DNA from: Azolla pinnata
Lineage: Eukaryota; Streptophyta; Polypodiopsida; Salviniales; Salviniaceae
Direction of reading: 5' to 3'
DNA length: 38,536 nucleotides
Assembly (NCBI GenBank): GCA_037176905.1
Contig: JBBBWG010000182.1
Location: 1-38,536, forward strand
Shown: one piece after another, positions 25,739-38,536 of the stretch
How the letters are laid out: each line of letters starts with the position of its first letter
How positions within the stretch are numbered: position 1 is the stretch's first letter
Program-made: the position numbers and the translations under genes
The notes under the pieces: generated by a model
The model's input: the letters and a program-made list of their open reading frames with translations, nothing else
Database searches by the model: none
Told to the model about the DNA's origin: nothing

Positions 25739-26944
25739 ATGGGATATTGGACATGTCCAGATGAGTGCATGCGTGTGCTCGATCGACCCTTTGTAACGCA
25801 ATTTGCGCATGGGCACTTCGATCTCGGACGGCATCGCGAACGGCCGAATCCGATCGAATCTGTCGGGGTTTCATCGAACCCTTTTCGCGATGTATCTTCT
25901 CGCCCTTGCATCGATCCCCGAGATGTGCTTCGGAGCTGATGCCAGAAGAATAATCGGTAAACGTATGCTGCATAGTTTGCGGAACGAGTTCGACTAATCA
26001 GGGTTTCGAGGGGGGTTTACGATGACACGTTCTGGAACTAGCAGCTGAAACTCGTTTTTCATACCATGCCACGCCCTTAACAAATGTCGACGACATTATT
26101 CCAAGCGATGCATGTTGCTTGTTGCTATAAATCATTAGGATATCAATTAAGGAGTAATTAACATTAATTATATGACTGGTTAATCACATGTGTGATTAAG
26201 CAACGAAAGATGTGTGTGTGGGTGTGTGTGTGTGTAAGAGAATAAGTTAAATGTGAGATAAAATAATATTACATTTAATGAACGAAATGGGGGATGATTA
26301 AGACAAGTAAAGCTTAAAGGACTCTAACGTGAAAAGCATCAACATTACGAAAAGAACCTACAAGGGGGTTTATATATACATTTCACGTGCAAGGGTGCAC
26401 ACTCAGTGATAGAATCTTGAGAATACAAGGTGCAAGTAAGTCTTAATTTAAATGGATATGGTAGCGGAGCATTTAACATGTATCCACTAAGCACAAAAGT
26501 CCTATTCAAGGGGTTAAGGTTCAACATACTAACTAGATTCTATAAATGTAACTATTAAGTTATTATATCGCGACAAAACACATAACCTAGTCAGAAGCTA
26601 GTTGAGATCGATATCTCGACAGCTACTTCCAAAAGATACTCGATCCTCCACGCACCACCGAGACGAACGAAGATCGAACCACTAATTGGATTCGAATGGA
26701 ATGGCCTTTGACCCGAGCACGGTTTTAAAAGCACAAATGGACAAGAATGAGCACGGTTTTAAAAGCTCGTTGTGGGAGCCAAAGAATGCAAAGGCATGTT
26801 TCGAAAATCGGAACGAAGCCGCTGATCACCGTCCTCGTCGAATGATTCGATCGATCGATCGATCGGTTCAGATTGCATGCAATCAAGGCTATCAGATGAT
26901 GATGATGATAAGAGTGGATTTACTAAACACTAGAAAGTAAAATG

Positions 26945-26982
26945 TGGTGGCTCAAGTGGGATTCGAACCCGGGCACTCCACA
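26945..26982 (-). other. tRNA B-box-like motif, not a complete tRNA
   Basis: The minus strand reads CCGGGTTCGAATCCC flanked by bases that form a T-arm-like hairpin. The upstream part needed for a D-arm and anticodon would fall in the GAA tract, so no tRNA gene is present. It may be the 3' part of a tRNA or of a tRNA-derived SINE. Confidence 0.4.
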
Positions 26983-27102
26983 AAGAGAAGAAGAAGAAGA
27001 AGAGAAGAAGAAGAAGAAGAAGAAGAGAAGAAGAAGAAGAAGAAGAAGAAGAGAAGAAGAAGAAGAAGAAGAAGAAGAAGAAGAAGAAGAAGAAGAAGAA
27101 AG
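26983..27102. repeat. 120-bp GAA purine tract
   Basis: Nearly pure (GAA)n with a few GA interruptions, all purine on the plus strand. It lies about 0.9 kb before the Bud32-type start codon. Confidence 0.95.
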
Positions 27103-28012
27103 ACATCCATCCATTGTCTGCATCAGGGAGCTGCCCAGAGGGAAAAGGATTCCTCTCAGTGCACTCTTTCTGCGAGGTTCGGTTACATTACCGTGTACTT
27201 GCATACCTGTACATCGCAGCAGCAGAGAAGTTGGGGTCCAGCTTCACAAGCGGAATCCCTCTCGGTTATGGTAAACACTTCTTTTCTGTTTTGTCATCTC
27301 TGCATTTTCTTGTGTGTGTGCCAAAGTTCTAGGCTGCCCCAACACCTAGTGTTTTGTTGTGGGCCAAAAACCTTTAGGAACCCAATTTATAAGGCTGATT
27401 TGAATGGCTTTTACGGGTAGGATAAGTGGGAAGTAGCATGACCTAGTGTGTTTTGTGTCTCTCAGAACCTGATATCACTGTTTCTATTGCAGTTCATTTT
27501 ACATTGAAACGCTGCACATGAAATTCGCTCTCATTTTGTGCATGAAGCTTGATTCTTTGTTCTCCCCATCTGTATTCCGGTAAACTTAGTTTAGGGTGAT
27601 AAAACAAAATCTACACCTCTTTTTTCTCTTGTGTTTTGGTTCGTTTTTAGCAATTCTGCTTATTTTTCTTAACTCATGTTATGAAATTGGGATCTCGTAA
27701 TTTGCATTGGGTTACAAGCTTTTTGTTTTTGTGGCGTGGCCATTTGAACTATTACGTGTCTTGATTGGTTTCATGTAATTGTACGGATTCAAAGTGATCT
27801 TTTGGTTTAAGGATTTCGTTGTTTGTGCTTGTTTATGCATGTATATACCGATGTGTTTCCATACCTGATACATAGAGACATCAAAATCTAACTTAGATTT
27901 TTAACTGCAAAAGTCCTTATCCTTGCATTTTAAGGGTTTGCTTACTTTATCTTCCCTTGTATCTTTACATCCATGTGTATATGTTTGTCTGTATCTGTAT
28001 ACTATAAAAGCT

Positions 28013-30786
<2,774 letters not shown>

Positions 30787-32654
30787 AATCTCAAAAGCAT
30801 TCACAGAGTCATGAAAATGAGCAATGGGAAGTTCCATGCATCGTTTTCCGTGATAATCCGTACTATGCTGGTTTTAGATGCCATCTGAAAGTTGAGGGTA
30901 GGAAAAGCATTAGATCATTTCATAGAAATGCTCGGATGTAGTAAAATTCGTAGATTCAATTTGACGCTGCTAGTATTCTATGTCCAAATTTGGAGATGCC
31001 ATGGGGGAAACGCTTTTATGTATTACTGCTGGCTAAACTTGAAATTGTCTCAAGGCTGTCTGGAATATAATACGGAACAAAAATTTGAAAATTTTTGGTA
31101 CATGAAACTGATTAATGGCATTTACAGATTGTGGGAGTTGTTGGTTCACATTCAAATAAATGGTGGACTGGAAACGTGTACTTTATAATCCGGAAGGTAC
31201 TTGTAGTTTCATATGCACGGTTCTTTACATGCTGTGCATTCTGGGAAGAAAGATCAATATTCTGTGCAGAGCTGAACCATTTGAGCATTGATTTGCCTTC
31301 AATGTGGCGATGTTTCTTGCGAAAGTGAGTAGCATTGCCGTTGTTAATTCAGAAGGTCTTGTAATAGCTCTCGAAATCGAAGTTCTCCATCCTGCTGCAA
31401 ACACTATGAATGGTGGAACCGAAGTCCATGGTGAATCCTCGAACGCTCGAGCGGATTAATCCATCAGGTGATTACGAGTAATCCTCTAGTGATTTGATAA
31501 CGGGATCAATAGATTGTCCTTATATACATACTGCGTGCTTAGTCCTCGATCGATGCATGACGAGATCCGAGGTGTACAAAATGCCAAGATGATCGATCAT
31601 GCTGTTGAAGTGTACCCATGCCAAGCAAAACAAATTTAGGGGGCGTGAGTATCCTCGTGAATCGACGAGGCGATCTCACTGTCGTGGGGGACTCTATATA
31701 AGTTAATTCGCTCGAGAGCCATGACATAATCGCAAGGCTGTAAGGAATCTCACCCACCCCAAGAGGTCATTTTTTTTTTAACACTCCATCAAAGATTAGG
31801 GGGCAATCTGATGATGGATGAATCTAATAATTCCACGATCGAGCGTGTTTCGAGAAGATTTGGTTGAGAGAGAGAGAGAGAGAGAGAAAGAGATCGTTCT
31901 CGGGCAATCACGGACAGTTGGGGATCGAGTGGTGGGCTTGATCATGGGCTTTGTTACGGGCGGAGCGATAACATGCACATATGTATCAAATCATGTGGAC
32001 ATCGTGGCGGAGCTCCCCTACATCGATCGATCGATCGATCGATCGATCGTGGCGGATTTTTGCGACCTTCCTACCTATTTAATGTTAGTTTGGGTTCTAT
32101 GGAAATCCTGATGATGGATTTGGCTTGGGGCATTCATTCATTCAGTCAGTCAATCTTTCTATGGGGACCTAAAACCTTCAATCTATGTCCATGTTGTTGG
32201 GTGTTGTTTTTTTTTTTTCACCTTTGATTTCTTTTCTTTTTTTGGGGGTTCCTTGTGTGGGGCTCCCAAACCCATCAATCTCAGAGATAAATCATGTCCC
32301 ACAAAAACTACAAGAGGAGAAGGAAAAAGAAAAAAACATCTCTCTTTTGCCCCATCATGCATGCAAAGGTGTTTGTTTGCTGTTGGTTGGGTACCAATAA
32401 CTAATTCATGGTAAGGATTTCCAATGCAAAACATGATATTGAGATAGATAGATAGATATAATATATATCTATCTATATAATGGGTGGTTGGTTGAAAGCG
32501 GGGAGATTCGAACCCATGATCGATCGATCCAAATTTGCGTCATCCGGATCGAACTCATCGCAAAGGTTTAGGGTGGTTTAGGGTTATGGCTGATCTTTTT
32601 TGGCTATCCCTAACACACACAACATATGCATACATACATACATCAGTTTGCAAT
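30787..32654. other. Bud32 3' region and unassigned DNA
   Basis: No gene is recognised. The stretch includes a near-perfect copy of TATCCATTTGC-AC-AATCATCATATCTAAA at 30,600 and 30,697 (the second inside the last Bud32 intron), a GA run (31,866-31,892), GATC repeats (32,021-32,048), poly-T (32,207-32,219), and GATA runs near 32,442-32,476. Near 32,508 the minus strand has a GGGTTCGAATC B-box-like motif without a full tRNA. Confidence 0.45.
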
Positions 32655-32850
32655 CTGCCTAAACCCCTAAGCCCTAAAGCCCTAAACAAACCCTAAAGCC
32701 CTAAACAAACCCTAAAGCCCTAAACAAACCCTAAAACCCTAAACAAACCCTAAAGCCCTAAACAAACCCTAAAGCCCTAAACAAGCCCTAAAGCCCTAAA
32801 CAAACCATAAAACCCTATCAAACCCTAAAGAAACCCTAATCCACACACTG
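32655..32850 (+). repeat. 19-bp minisatellite made of telomere-like heptamers
   Basis: About eight copies of a 19-bp unit, CCCTAAAGCCCTAAACAAA, with minor variants, fading into simpler CCCTAAA/CCCTATCAAA units on the right. Each unit is two telomere-like heptamers with a one-base G spacer and a CAAA spacer. Confidence 0.93.
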
Positions 32851-33019
32851 CACACCAACATCAATTGATCCATCCTATGCATCGATAGATGTATGTGCAT
32901 GCGTGTGTGATATACATCATTGCTACATCATGTCATGAGGTCATGTGGCCATGACTGGTTGGTTTGACCGGGTTGACTGACTGACTGAGGCCGATGGCCA
33001 TATTACCTAATGATGCGGA

Positions 33020-33425
33020 TCGCACACGCGCGCGCACGCATACATACATACATGCATACACACGCACGCACGCACCCATACATACATGCATGGATACGCA
33101 CACATACATACGGACGCGCATGCATACATACACATACACGCACACCGCATGCATGCATACATGCACACACGGGCGCATGCATACCATGCATACATGCGCA
33201 CACACATACGTACATAGCTACGCACACAACACATTATAGCTGCATCGATACCATGGATGCTCGGACGCATACATCCCATACCGAATGCACGCATGTATGC
33301 ATGCGCACATGCGCGCATGCGCACATGCATCCCCACATGCATGCGCACATGCGCGCATGCACACATGCATCCCCACATGCATGCGCACATGCGCGCATGC
33401 ACACATGCATGCATGCATGCATACG
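33020..33425. repeat. Alternating purine-pyrimidine minisatellite (CATACA / GCATGCGC)
   Basis: Nearly 400 bp of ACATAC, GCACGC and ATGCATGC steps. In the right half a 40-bp unit containing ATCCCCACATGCATGCGCAC repeats at 33,329 and 33,369. The six-frame openness here (Cys/Ala/Met/His runs) comes from composition. Confidence 0.92.
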
Positions 33426-33496
33426 GCGGCCATGAGATGGGCGTGACGTGGCATGACGCGCCCATCGAATGGACCGAGAAGAAAAACAGGAAAAGC

Positions 33497-33616
33497 TAGT
33501 TAATTAATTAATTAATTAATTTACTGGGATTATTAGCCTTTTTTACAATCTACACACATATATATAGTATATAGATAAATCAATAATAATAATAATTATA
33601 TATATATATATATATA
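33497..33616. repeat. TTAA and AT-rich simple repeats
   Basis: A TTAA run (33,498-33,521) is followed by AATAAT and TATATA runs near 33,580-33,616. No coding content. Confidence 0.85.
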
Positions 33617-33659
33617 GCATACGATAGAATCGCCCACTACTTCCCATCTTCATCTGATC

Positions 33660-33965
33660 ATGCCCTTAATCCCCCCTTAATCCATCCTCATTCGCCTCCT
33701 TCGCCCCCTTAATCCCCCGTTAATCCATCCTCCGTCGCCTCCTTACTCCCCCCTACTTAATCCCTCCTCCTTTGCCTCCTTAATCCCCCCATTAATCCCC
33801 CCTCCCCTTACTTAATCCATCCTCATTTGCCTCCTTAATCCTTAATCCCCCCATTAATCCCCCCTCCCCTTACTTAATCTATCCTCATTTGCCTCCTTAA
33901 TCCTTAATCCCCCCATTAATCCCCCCTCCCCTTGCTTAATCCATCCTCATTTGCCTCCTTAATCC
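33660..33965 (+). repeat. 62-bp minisatellite directly before the remorin start
   Basis: Units contain CCATTAATCCCCCCTCCCCTT then CTTAATC-ATCCTCATTTGCC. The copies beginning ATTAATCCCC at about 33,791, 33,853 and 33,915 are 62 bp apart; shorter, more diverged units precede them. The array ends 12 bp before the remorin ATG at 33,978, so it must form the leader or core promoter. Confidence 0.9.
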
Positions 33966-33977
33966 TTGATCATCATC

Positions 33978-35624
33978 ATGCCTCCTGCTTCCCTCCACGG
34001 CAGCTCCGCAGACAGCGAGCCATTGCTGCTATGCAGCAGCAGCAGCAGCAGCAGTGGCGGCGATGGCGGCGATGGCGGGAGCAGGAGCAGGAGCAGGAGC
34101 AGGAGCGGCTCCTCCTGCAGCAGCAGCAGCAGCAGCAGCACCACAAGATTAAAGTCTGCAGCTTCCTTCTTCACCCCCAATCTCTTCTTCCATCACGTAA
34201 GCGTTTCATCGATTCCATCCATCGTCTCTGTAGATACATATATATATGTGGCTTGTATGTGCAAATCTCTGCGCTTCCTTCAACCTGCAACTAGTGCTGC
34301 TGCTGCTGCTGCTGCTTTTGAGTGCATATAATCGCGCGCCTTAATCGTATAGTTTTGCGTGATGGATCGACCGACTTGGTTCCGTTATATAGTCTCCATG
34401 GATTCGAATTGATTGCAGGCATCGGCAGCGCCCAAAGCGAGATCGGGGGCGCCCAATCGATCGAAATCGAGCTCAATTACGAACGGTTACAGCTTCCATA
34501 ATCATGATCATAGTCGCAGCAGCAACACGCCAGATCCTAGTATTGTTGTAGTGGCTAGCGCAGACAAGGATCGTGCCAACGATCCTTCGAGCCATGGCGA
34601 TCATGGCGACGACGATGATCATGAGGATAATGATCACCGTGAAGGCGATGAGGATCAGGAGGAGGAGGATAAGCAGCAGCGTATGATAAGAAGTGATGGT
34701 GATCCAGAAGAAGAGGGAGCAGATCACTGCATTGAATCCACTGGCGGGCGATTAGCCGATAAAAGCGAGCCCACGACGACGACGGCGACGACGATGAATC
34801 CGATTCAGAAGCAGAAGAAGATTGCCGCTAATCACAGCCGATTTCCAGCGCTAATTAGCCGACTCAAGCCTAGTGCGAGGATTAGCGCTCCTAATCACGC
34901 TGATGAGATTAGCGCAGGTGCAGCTAGAAGCTCCACGATCGCCCACTCCGAGGACGCCGTGCGCCGAGCCGCTAATCATCAGCAGAGCAATGCTAATGAT
35001 CATCGTAGCAATAGTACTAATCCCGGTAGTGCCGCCGTGACAGTTACCGACACTAATCCGGATCTTTCTTCTAAGTATGAAGCTAATGACTGTGCTAACA
35101 CCACCATTGCCGCCGCCGCCGCCGCTAATCTTTCTGCTAGTTCGGACGCTAAGCCGAATGCTGCTCCTGCTAATTACGCGAGAGCGTATAGCGCAGCTAG
35201 TTCCAGCAGTTGCCGGCGGAGAATCCACATGATCCCTTCCTACAAATGGGATGATGCCGAGAAATGGCTCTCCACGAGCCCTAATCTGGGGAATTCCAAC
35301 GTGAGGAAGGTGGAGATCGTCGCCCACCCGATCGTCCGCCCTCCTGCTGATCATGCGCTTCCTGCTGAGCCCCTGGTGTTAATCACTCGGAAGTCTGCTG
35401 CCTCGCTGATCAGCGGCCATGGCGGATCAAGCTCCGCTCAGGGCCGCCCGCGACGAGGCTTGGGACCTAGAGAAACAGGCGACGACGGTCTCAAGATCGA
35501 TTGCGAAGAGAAGAATCACGCTGCAATCTGCTCAGCATCAGCGTTATCATCGCCGTTTTCTTCTTCTTCGCCGTCTTCTGCTGCTGATGGACCGTCGTCT
35601 TCGTCAATATCATCTTCATCATCA

Positions 35625-35657
<33 letters not shown>

Positions 35658-36625
35658 TCAGCATCAGCATCATCATCAGCATCATCATCATCAGCAGCAG
35701 CAGCATTATCTTCATCCTCCTCCTCCTCCTGCTCCTCATCATCACCATCTTCTGAATCTTCGGAGGACAGAGTCTTGTGTCACGAAGGCCTGCTGAACAG
35801 CAAGATTAAATCAGCGGGCGATGGCGTGGAAGCTCAGCCGCGTGAGGAGCTGAATCGTCTTTTGGCGAAAAGCACTCATCCCAAAGGCGGGACGAAAGAT
35901 CTGTCCACGGCCACCAGCACGAGATTCAATGGTGGAGGGCTGTGCTCGCGATCTGACGCCGAGAGTGTGGCGAAGAAGGCGGCGCCAGCACAGCGTTGGG
36001 CGCGAGATTCGAGTGCGTCGCAGGAGGATGGGGAGGAGGAGGAGCTCATGGAGGATCAGAGGTCTAAGGCGAGGAGGAAGCAGCAGCGGGAGGAGAAGCG
36101 GAACCCAAACGCGAGGAGCATGAGCGATGGAGATGGAGCAGCGCGCAGCAGGGGAGGGGGTGCAGAATCGCATGCGGGCGGCGAGGAGGAAGAAGCCGAG
36201 GAGGAGGAGAAGCGGGGGGTGCGATGGGAAGGGGGGCGGATGCTGCAGTGGACGGAATGGAGGGAGCGGTTTGAGAGGCAGAAGGAAGCGTCAGCGACGA
36301 GAAGCTGGAGCAATGAAGGCAGTAGCAAGAAGGAGGAGGAGGAGGAGGAGGAGGAGGCGGATCGTTCAGCAGCGAAGGTAGTAGCTATGGCGGAAGAGAG
36401 CAGCAGCGATGGGGAGGTGGCGGAGGAGGAGGAGGAAGGCGATGATCCGGCGAGGAGGAGGAGGAGGAGAAGAAGAAGAAGAAGGGGGAGGAGGAGGATG
36501 ATGAGGGACGCAGGGACGGAGGTGTCGCCATCGCTGTCGTGGAGAGACATGGGGACGAGCACGAGCCCGTTCACGAGCTCGCGGGCCACGTCGCCGCCGC
36601 CGCCGCCGCCGCCCAAATCGACGGC

Positions 36626-36657
<32 letters not shown>

Positions 36658-38465
36658 TCGTCGGCCCGAATCACATCTCTGCGGGCGCCGGCGATGGCGA
36701 TGGCCCTGATGATGATGGCGATGGCGATGGTCGTGATGGTCGTGATGGTGCTTATGGCGGCGGCGGCGACGACAGCTGCTGCTCGCTGCTGATCTCCGCC
36801 GCCGCCAACAGATCGAACCCTGACTCCCCTGCCCATCATCATCATCATCATCATCATCATCAGCATCATCAGCATCGTGATCGTGATCGTGATCGTGATG
36901 GCGACGATGATCGTGATGAGCAGCGATCGGAGCTCCTGCACAACACGCCCGCCCGCCGCTCGCTCTCCTTCCACGGCGTCCCCGCCGCCGCCGGCCTCCT
37001 CCTCCTCCACCACTCTCTTGAATCGCCGCCGCCGCCGCCGCCGCCGCCGCTTCGCTCCGCCCACCGCCTCGAGCTTCAGCCCCGCCACTTGGCCAAGCTC
37101 GGCCTCGCCGCCGCCGCCGCCGCCGACGACGACCATCAACTGCATCGTTCCAGCCATACAGATGATCTTCTTCTCCTTCATCTTCGCCAGCGCCATCATC
37201 ATCATCCTCATCATCATCATCATCATCATCGCCACGATGTTCCTCCTCCTCCTCAGATCATTCCTCCTCCTCCTCCCCGACCCTCCGCCCCCGCCGCCGC
37301 CGCCGCCGCCGCCTCCAAGCTCATCGCCGGCGGCGCCGCCCTCGACGATCGCCACAGCAATCCGATGAGCATCAAGAGCGCGATCATGTCGTCGACGAGC
37401 CCCGACGATGCACAGGAGCTGCTCGATGTGCACTACGACTGCGCGTCCAGCAGCTACACGAGCGACGCCGCCAGCAGCGGCAGCGGCCACTACGCCGCCA
37501 GCAGCGGCAACTCCTCCTCCTCCGTCTTCCAGCGCTTCGGCAGCTTCGACGCCCGAGCGACGGCCTGGGAGGAGGCGGAGCGGGCCAAGCTCAACTCAAA
37601 GTACGTAGCTTCTCTAATTAATTATACTTCGCGAATCTCTCTCTCTCTCGTACAATTCTACGCGCGCGCGTTCCGCACTCCTGCGCATAGCACCGATCGG
37701 AACGGCGAATCTCGGGAACGTCGATCCATCCGTTCGTCGATCGATCTTCGATGGATAGATACATGGATTGGGCTCTTAGATTCGCCTTGCAATCGGTCGG
37801 TCGGTCGGTCGGTGTTGCATTGATCCGCCCGATTCCGTTGAAACAATGCTGGCCGGGACGAAACGTCGGCCCGCGAAACTCTAGTGTCGTCGATCCGATT
37901 CGTTAAGCAATGTCGGCCGTAGCAGATACAAGCGCGAGGAGGCGAGGATCGACGCGTGGGTGGCGCTGCAGAGGGCGAAGGCGGAGGCGGAGCTGAAGAA
38001 ACTGGAGGTAGGAAGCTGAGAATCTAACTGGGTGGGGGGGAAAACTGGTGTCGCAAATGCATGATCACTTGATGATGGAATGAATGAATGAATCGATGAA
38101 TCGATGAATCAAATCAATCAAATCAATCAATGAATCAGTGAATGAATGACTGAATCAATCAATCATTGTATGGATCATCGGCATCGATCGTATCATCATC
38201 ATCGATCGGGTGGCTGAGATCGCAGGCGAAGCTGGAGAAGCTGAGATCGCAGGCGACGGAGAAGGTGATGAGCAAGGTGGCGAGCGCGAGGAGGCGCGCG
38301 GGGGAGATGCGGGCGGCGGCCGAGGCGGCGCACACGGAGCAGCTGCGCCGCGTCGCCGACAAAGCCACCAGCCTACGCAGCAGCGCAAGCCGCAACCACC
38401 ACCACCACCACTTCTCGGGCGTTAGCGGCAATGGCCTTACCGTCTGCTTCGCTCGCAAGCCCTAA
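33978..38465 (+). CDS. Large remorin family protein
   Basis: Remorins are plant plasma-membrane nanodomain proteins involved in immunity, symbiosis and hormone signalling. Exons: 33978-34196, 34419-37600, 37926-38007, 38226-38465, all in phase, 1,240 aa. The C-terminal remorin domain is clear: AWEEAERAKLNSK, YKREEARIDAWVALQRAKAE, KLEAKLEKLRSQATEKVMSK and RAGEMRAAAEAAHTEQLRR, a coiled coil. A Cys five residues from the end (TVCFARKP) fits the S-acylated anchor. The N-terminal part has SYKWDDAEKWLS and DAGTEVSPSLSWRDMGTSTSP, both typical of the long remorin groups. The rest is a disordered region with Ser, Asp, Glu, Arg, Gln, His, Pro and Ala runs. It is several times longer than most remorins (about 200-600 aa). 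The final Pro codon and TAA are supplied by the first telomeric heptamer. Exon 2 might contain an unseen intron, but it is open throughout. Confidence 0.92.
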
Positions 38466-38536
38466 ACCCTAAACCCTAAACCCTAAACCCTAAACCCTAA
38501 ACCCTCAACCCTAAACCCTCAACCCTCAACCCTAAA
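38460..38536 (+). repeat. Telomere-like array at the window edge
   Basis: Eleven heptamers: six CCCTAAA, then CCCTCAA variants mixed with CCCTAAA, reaching the last base of the window. The array begins inside the remorin coding sequence (last Pro codon and stop). On a right-hand chromosome end the plus strand would read TTTAGGG, so in this orientation it is not a normal right terminus. Confidence 0.97.

Larger units (their letters stand above)
25739..28012. other. Intergenic DNA between divergent genes; possible Bud32 leader
   Basis: The stretch has an AT-rich part (26,100-26,580), GATC repeats (26,847-26,863), a B-box-like TTCGAA motif (26,958-26,972), and a GAA tract (26,983-27,102). A possible 5' leader exon of the Bud32-type gene lies near 27,110-27,270, ending in a weak donor (ATG then GTAAAC). 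No coding gene is recognised. The open frames here are composed of repeat codons or are short. Confidence 0.45.

Noticed and set aside
26945..27020. tRNA gene on the minus strand
   Set aside because: Only the T-arm and B box are visible; the D-arm and anticodon region would be GAA repeat.
26942..27420. Plus-strand open frames of Glu, Lys or Arg runs
   Set aside because: They are translations of the GAA tract in different frames.
33007..33499. Several long Cys/Ala/Met/His open frames on both strands
   Set aside because: They are all produced by the alternating purine-pyrimidine minisatellite; no frame is preferred.
36366..37490. 374-codon open frame on the minus strand across remorin exon 2
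   Set aside because: It is the antisense shadow of repeat codons (poly-Gly, Met, Arg). The plus strand carries the conserved remorin motifs and spliced frame.
38460..38536. True chromosome end (telomere)
   Set aside because: The strand orientation is opposite to a right terminus, CCCTCAA variants are mixed in, and only 77 bp are visible.

Overview
The window is nuclear DNA from a land plant. It carries intron-rich genes with GT-AG introns of about 80 to 1,600 bp. The gene families are plant-specific or plant-typical: a TDY-type MAP kinase, a PRONE RopGEF, a remorin, and a protein resembling Arabidopsis CBP1/MEE14. Plant-type telomeric heptamers (CCCTAAA) recur in several places. I cannot name the genus. 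All functional calls come from recognising motifs by eye and from splice models built by hand; no database search was run.

Layout. 1-660: imperfect CAT/CAA trinucleotide satellite. 661-3582: mostly non-genic, then the MAPK leader. 3583-7501 (+): group D MAP kinase, 10 exons, 585 aa. 7502-11405: 3' region and unassigned DNA. 11406-14724 (-): RopGEF, 7 exons, 694 aa. 14725-19555: microsatellite-rich upstream DNA, a cluster of inverted repeats (16,249-16,593) and unassigned DNA. 19556-21994 (-): CBP1/MEE14-like protein, 3 exons, 245 aa. 23540-25587 (-): unrecognised plant protein of about 576 aa. 25,675-25,738: interstitial telomeric array. 28013-30786 (+): Bud32/TP53RK-type KEOPS kinase, 7 exons, 231 aa. 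32,655-33,965: several minisatellites. 33978-38465 (+): an unusually large remorin, 4 exons, 1,240 aa, whose stop codon lies in the first heptamer of a telomere-like array that runs to the window edge.

The genes do not form an operon or an obvious functional cluster. The MAPK, RopGEF and remorin all belong to plasma-membrane or cytoplasmic signalling, but I see no evidence that their adjacency matters. The strongest theme is simple-sequence DNA entering genes: Ser, His, Gln, Asp and Pro runs in coding exons, telomere-like repeats read as Gly-Leu codons in one gene, and a telomeric stop codon in another. I found no CRISPR array, complete transposon, rRNA or tRNA gene, and nothing I would call a new multi-gene system.
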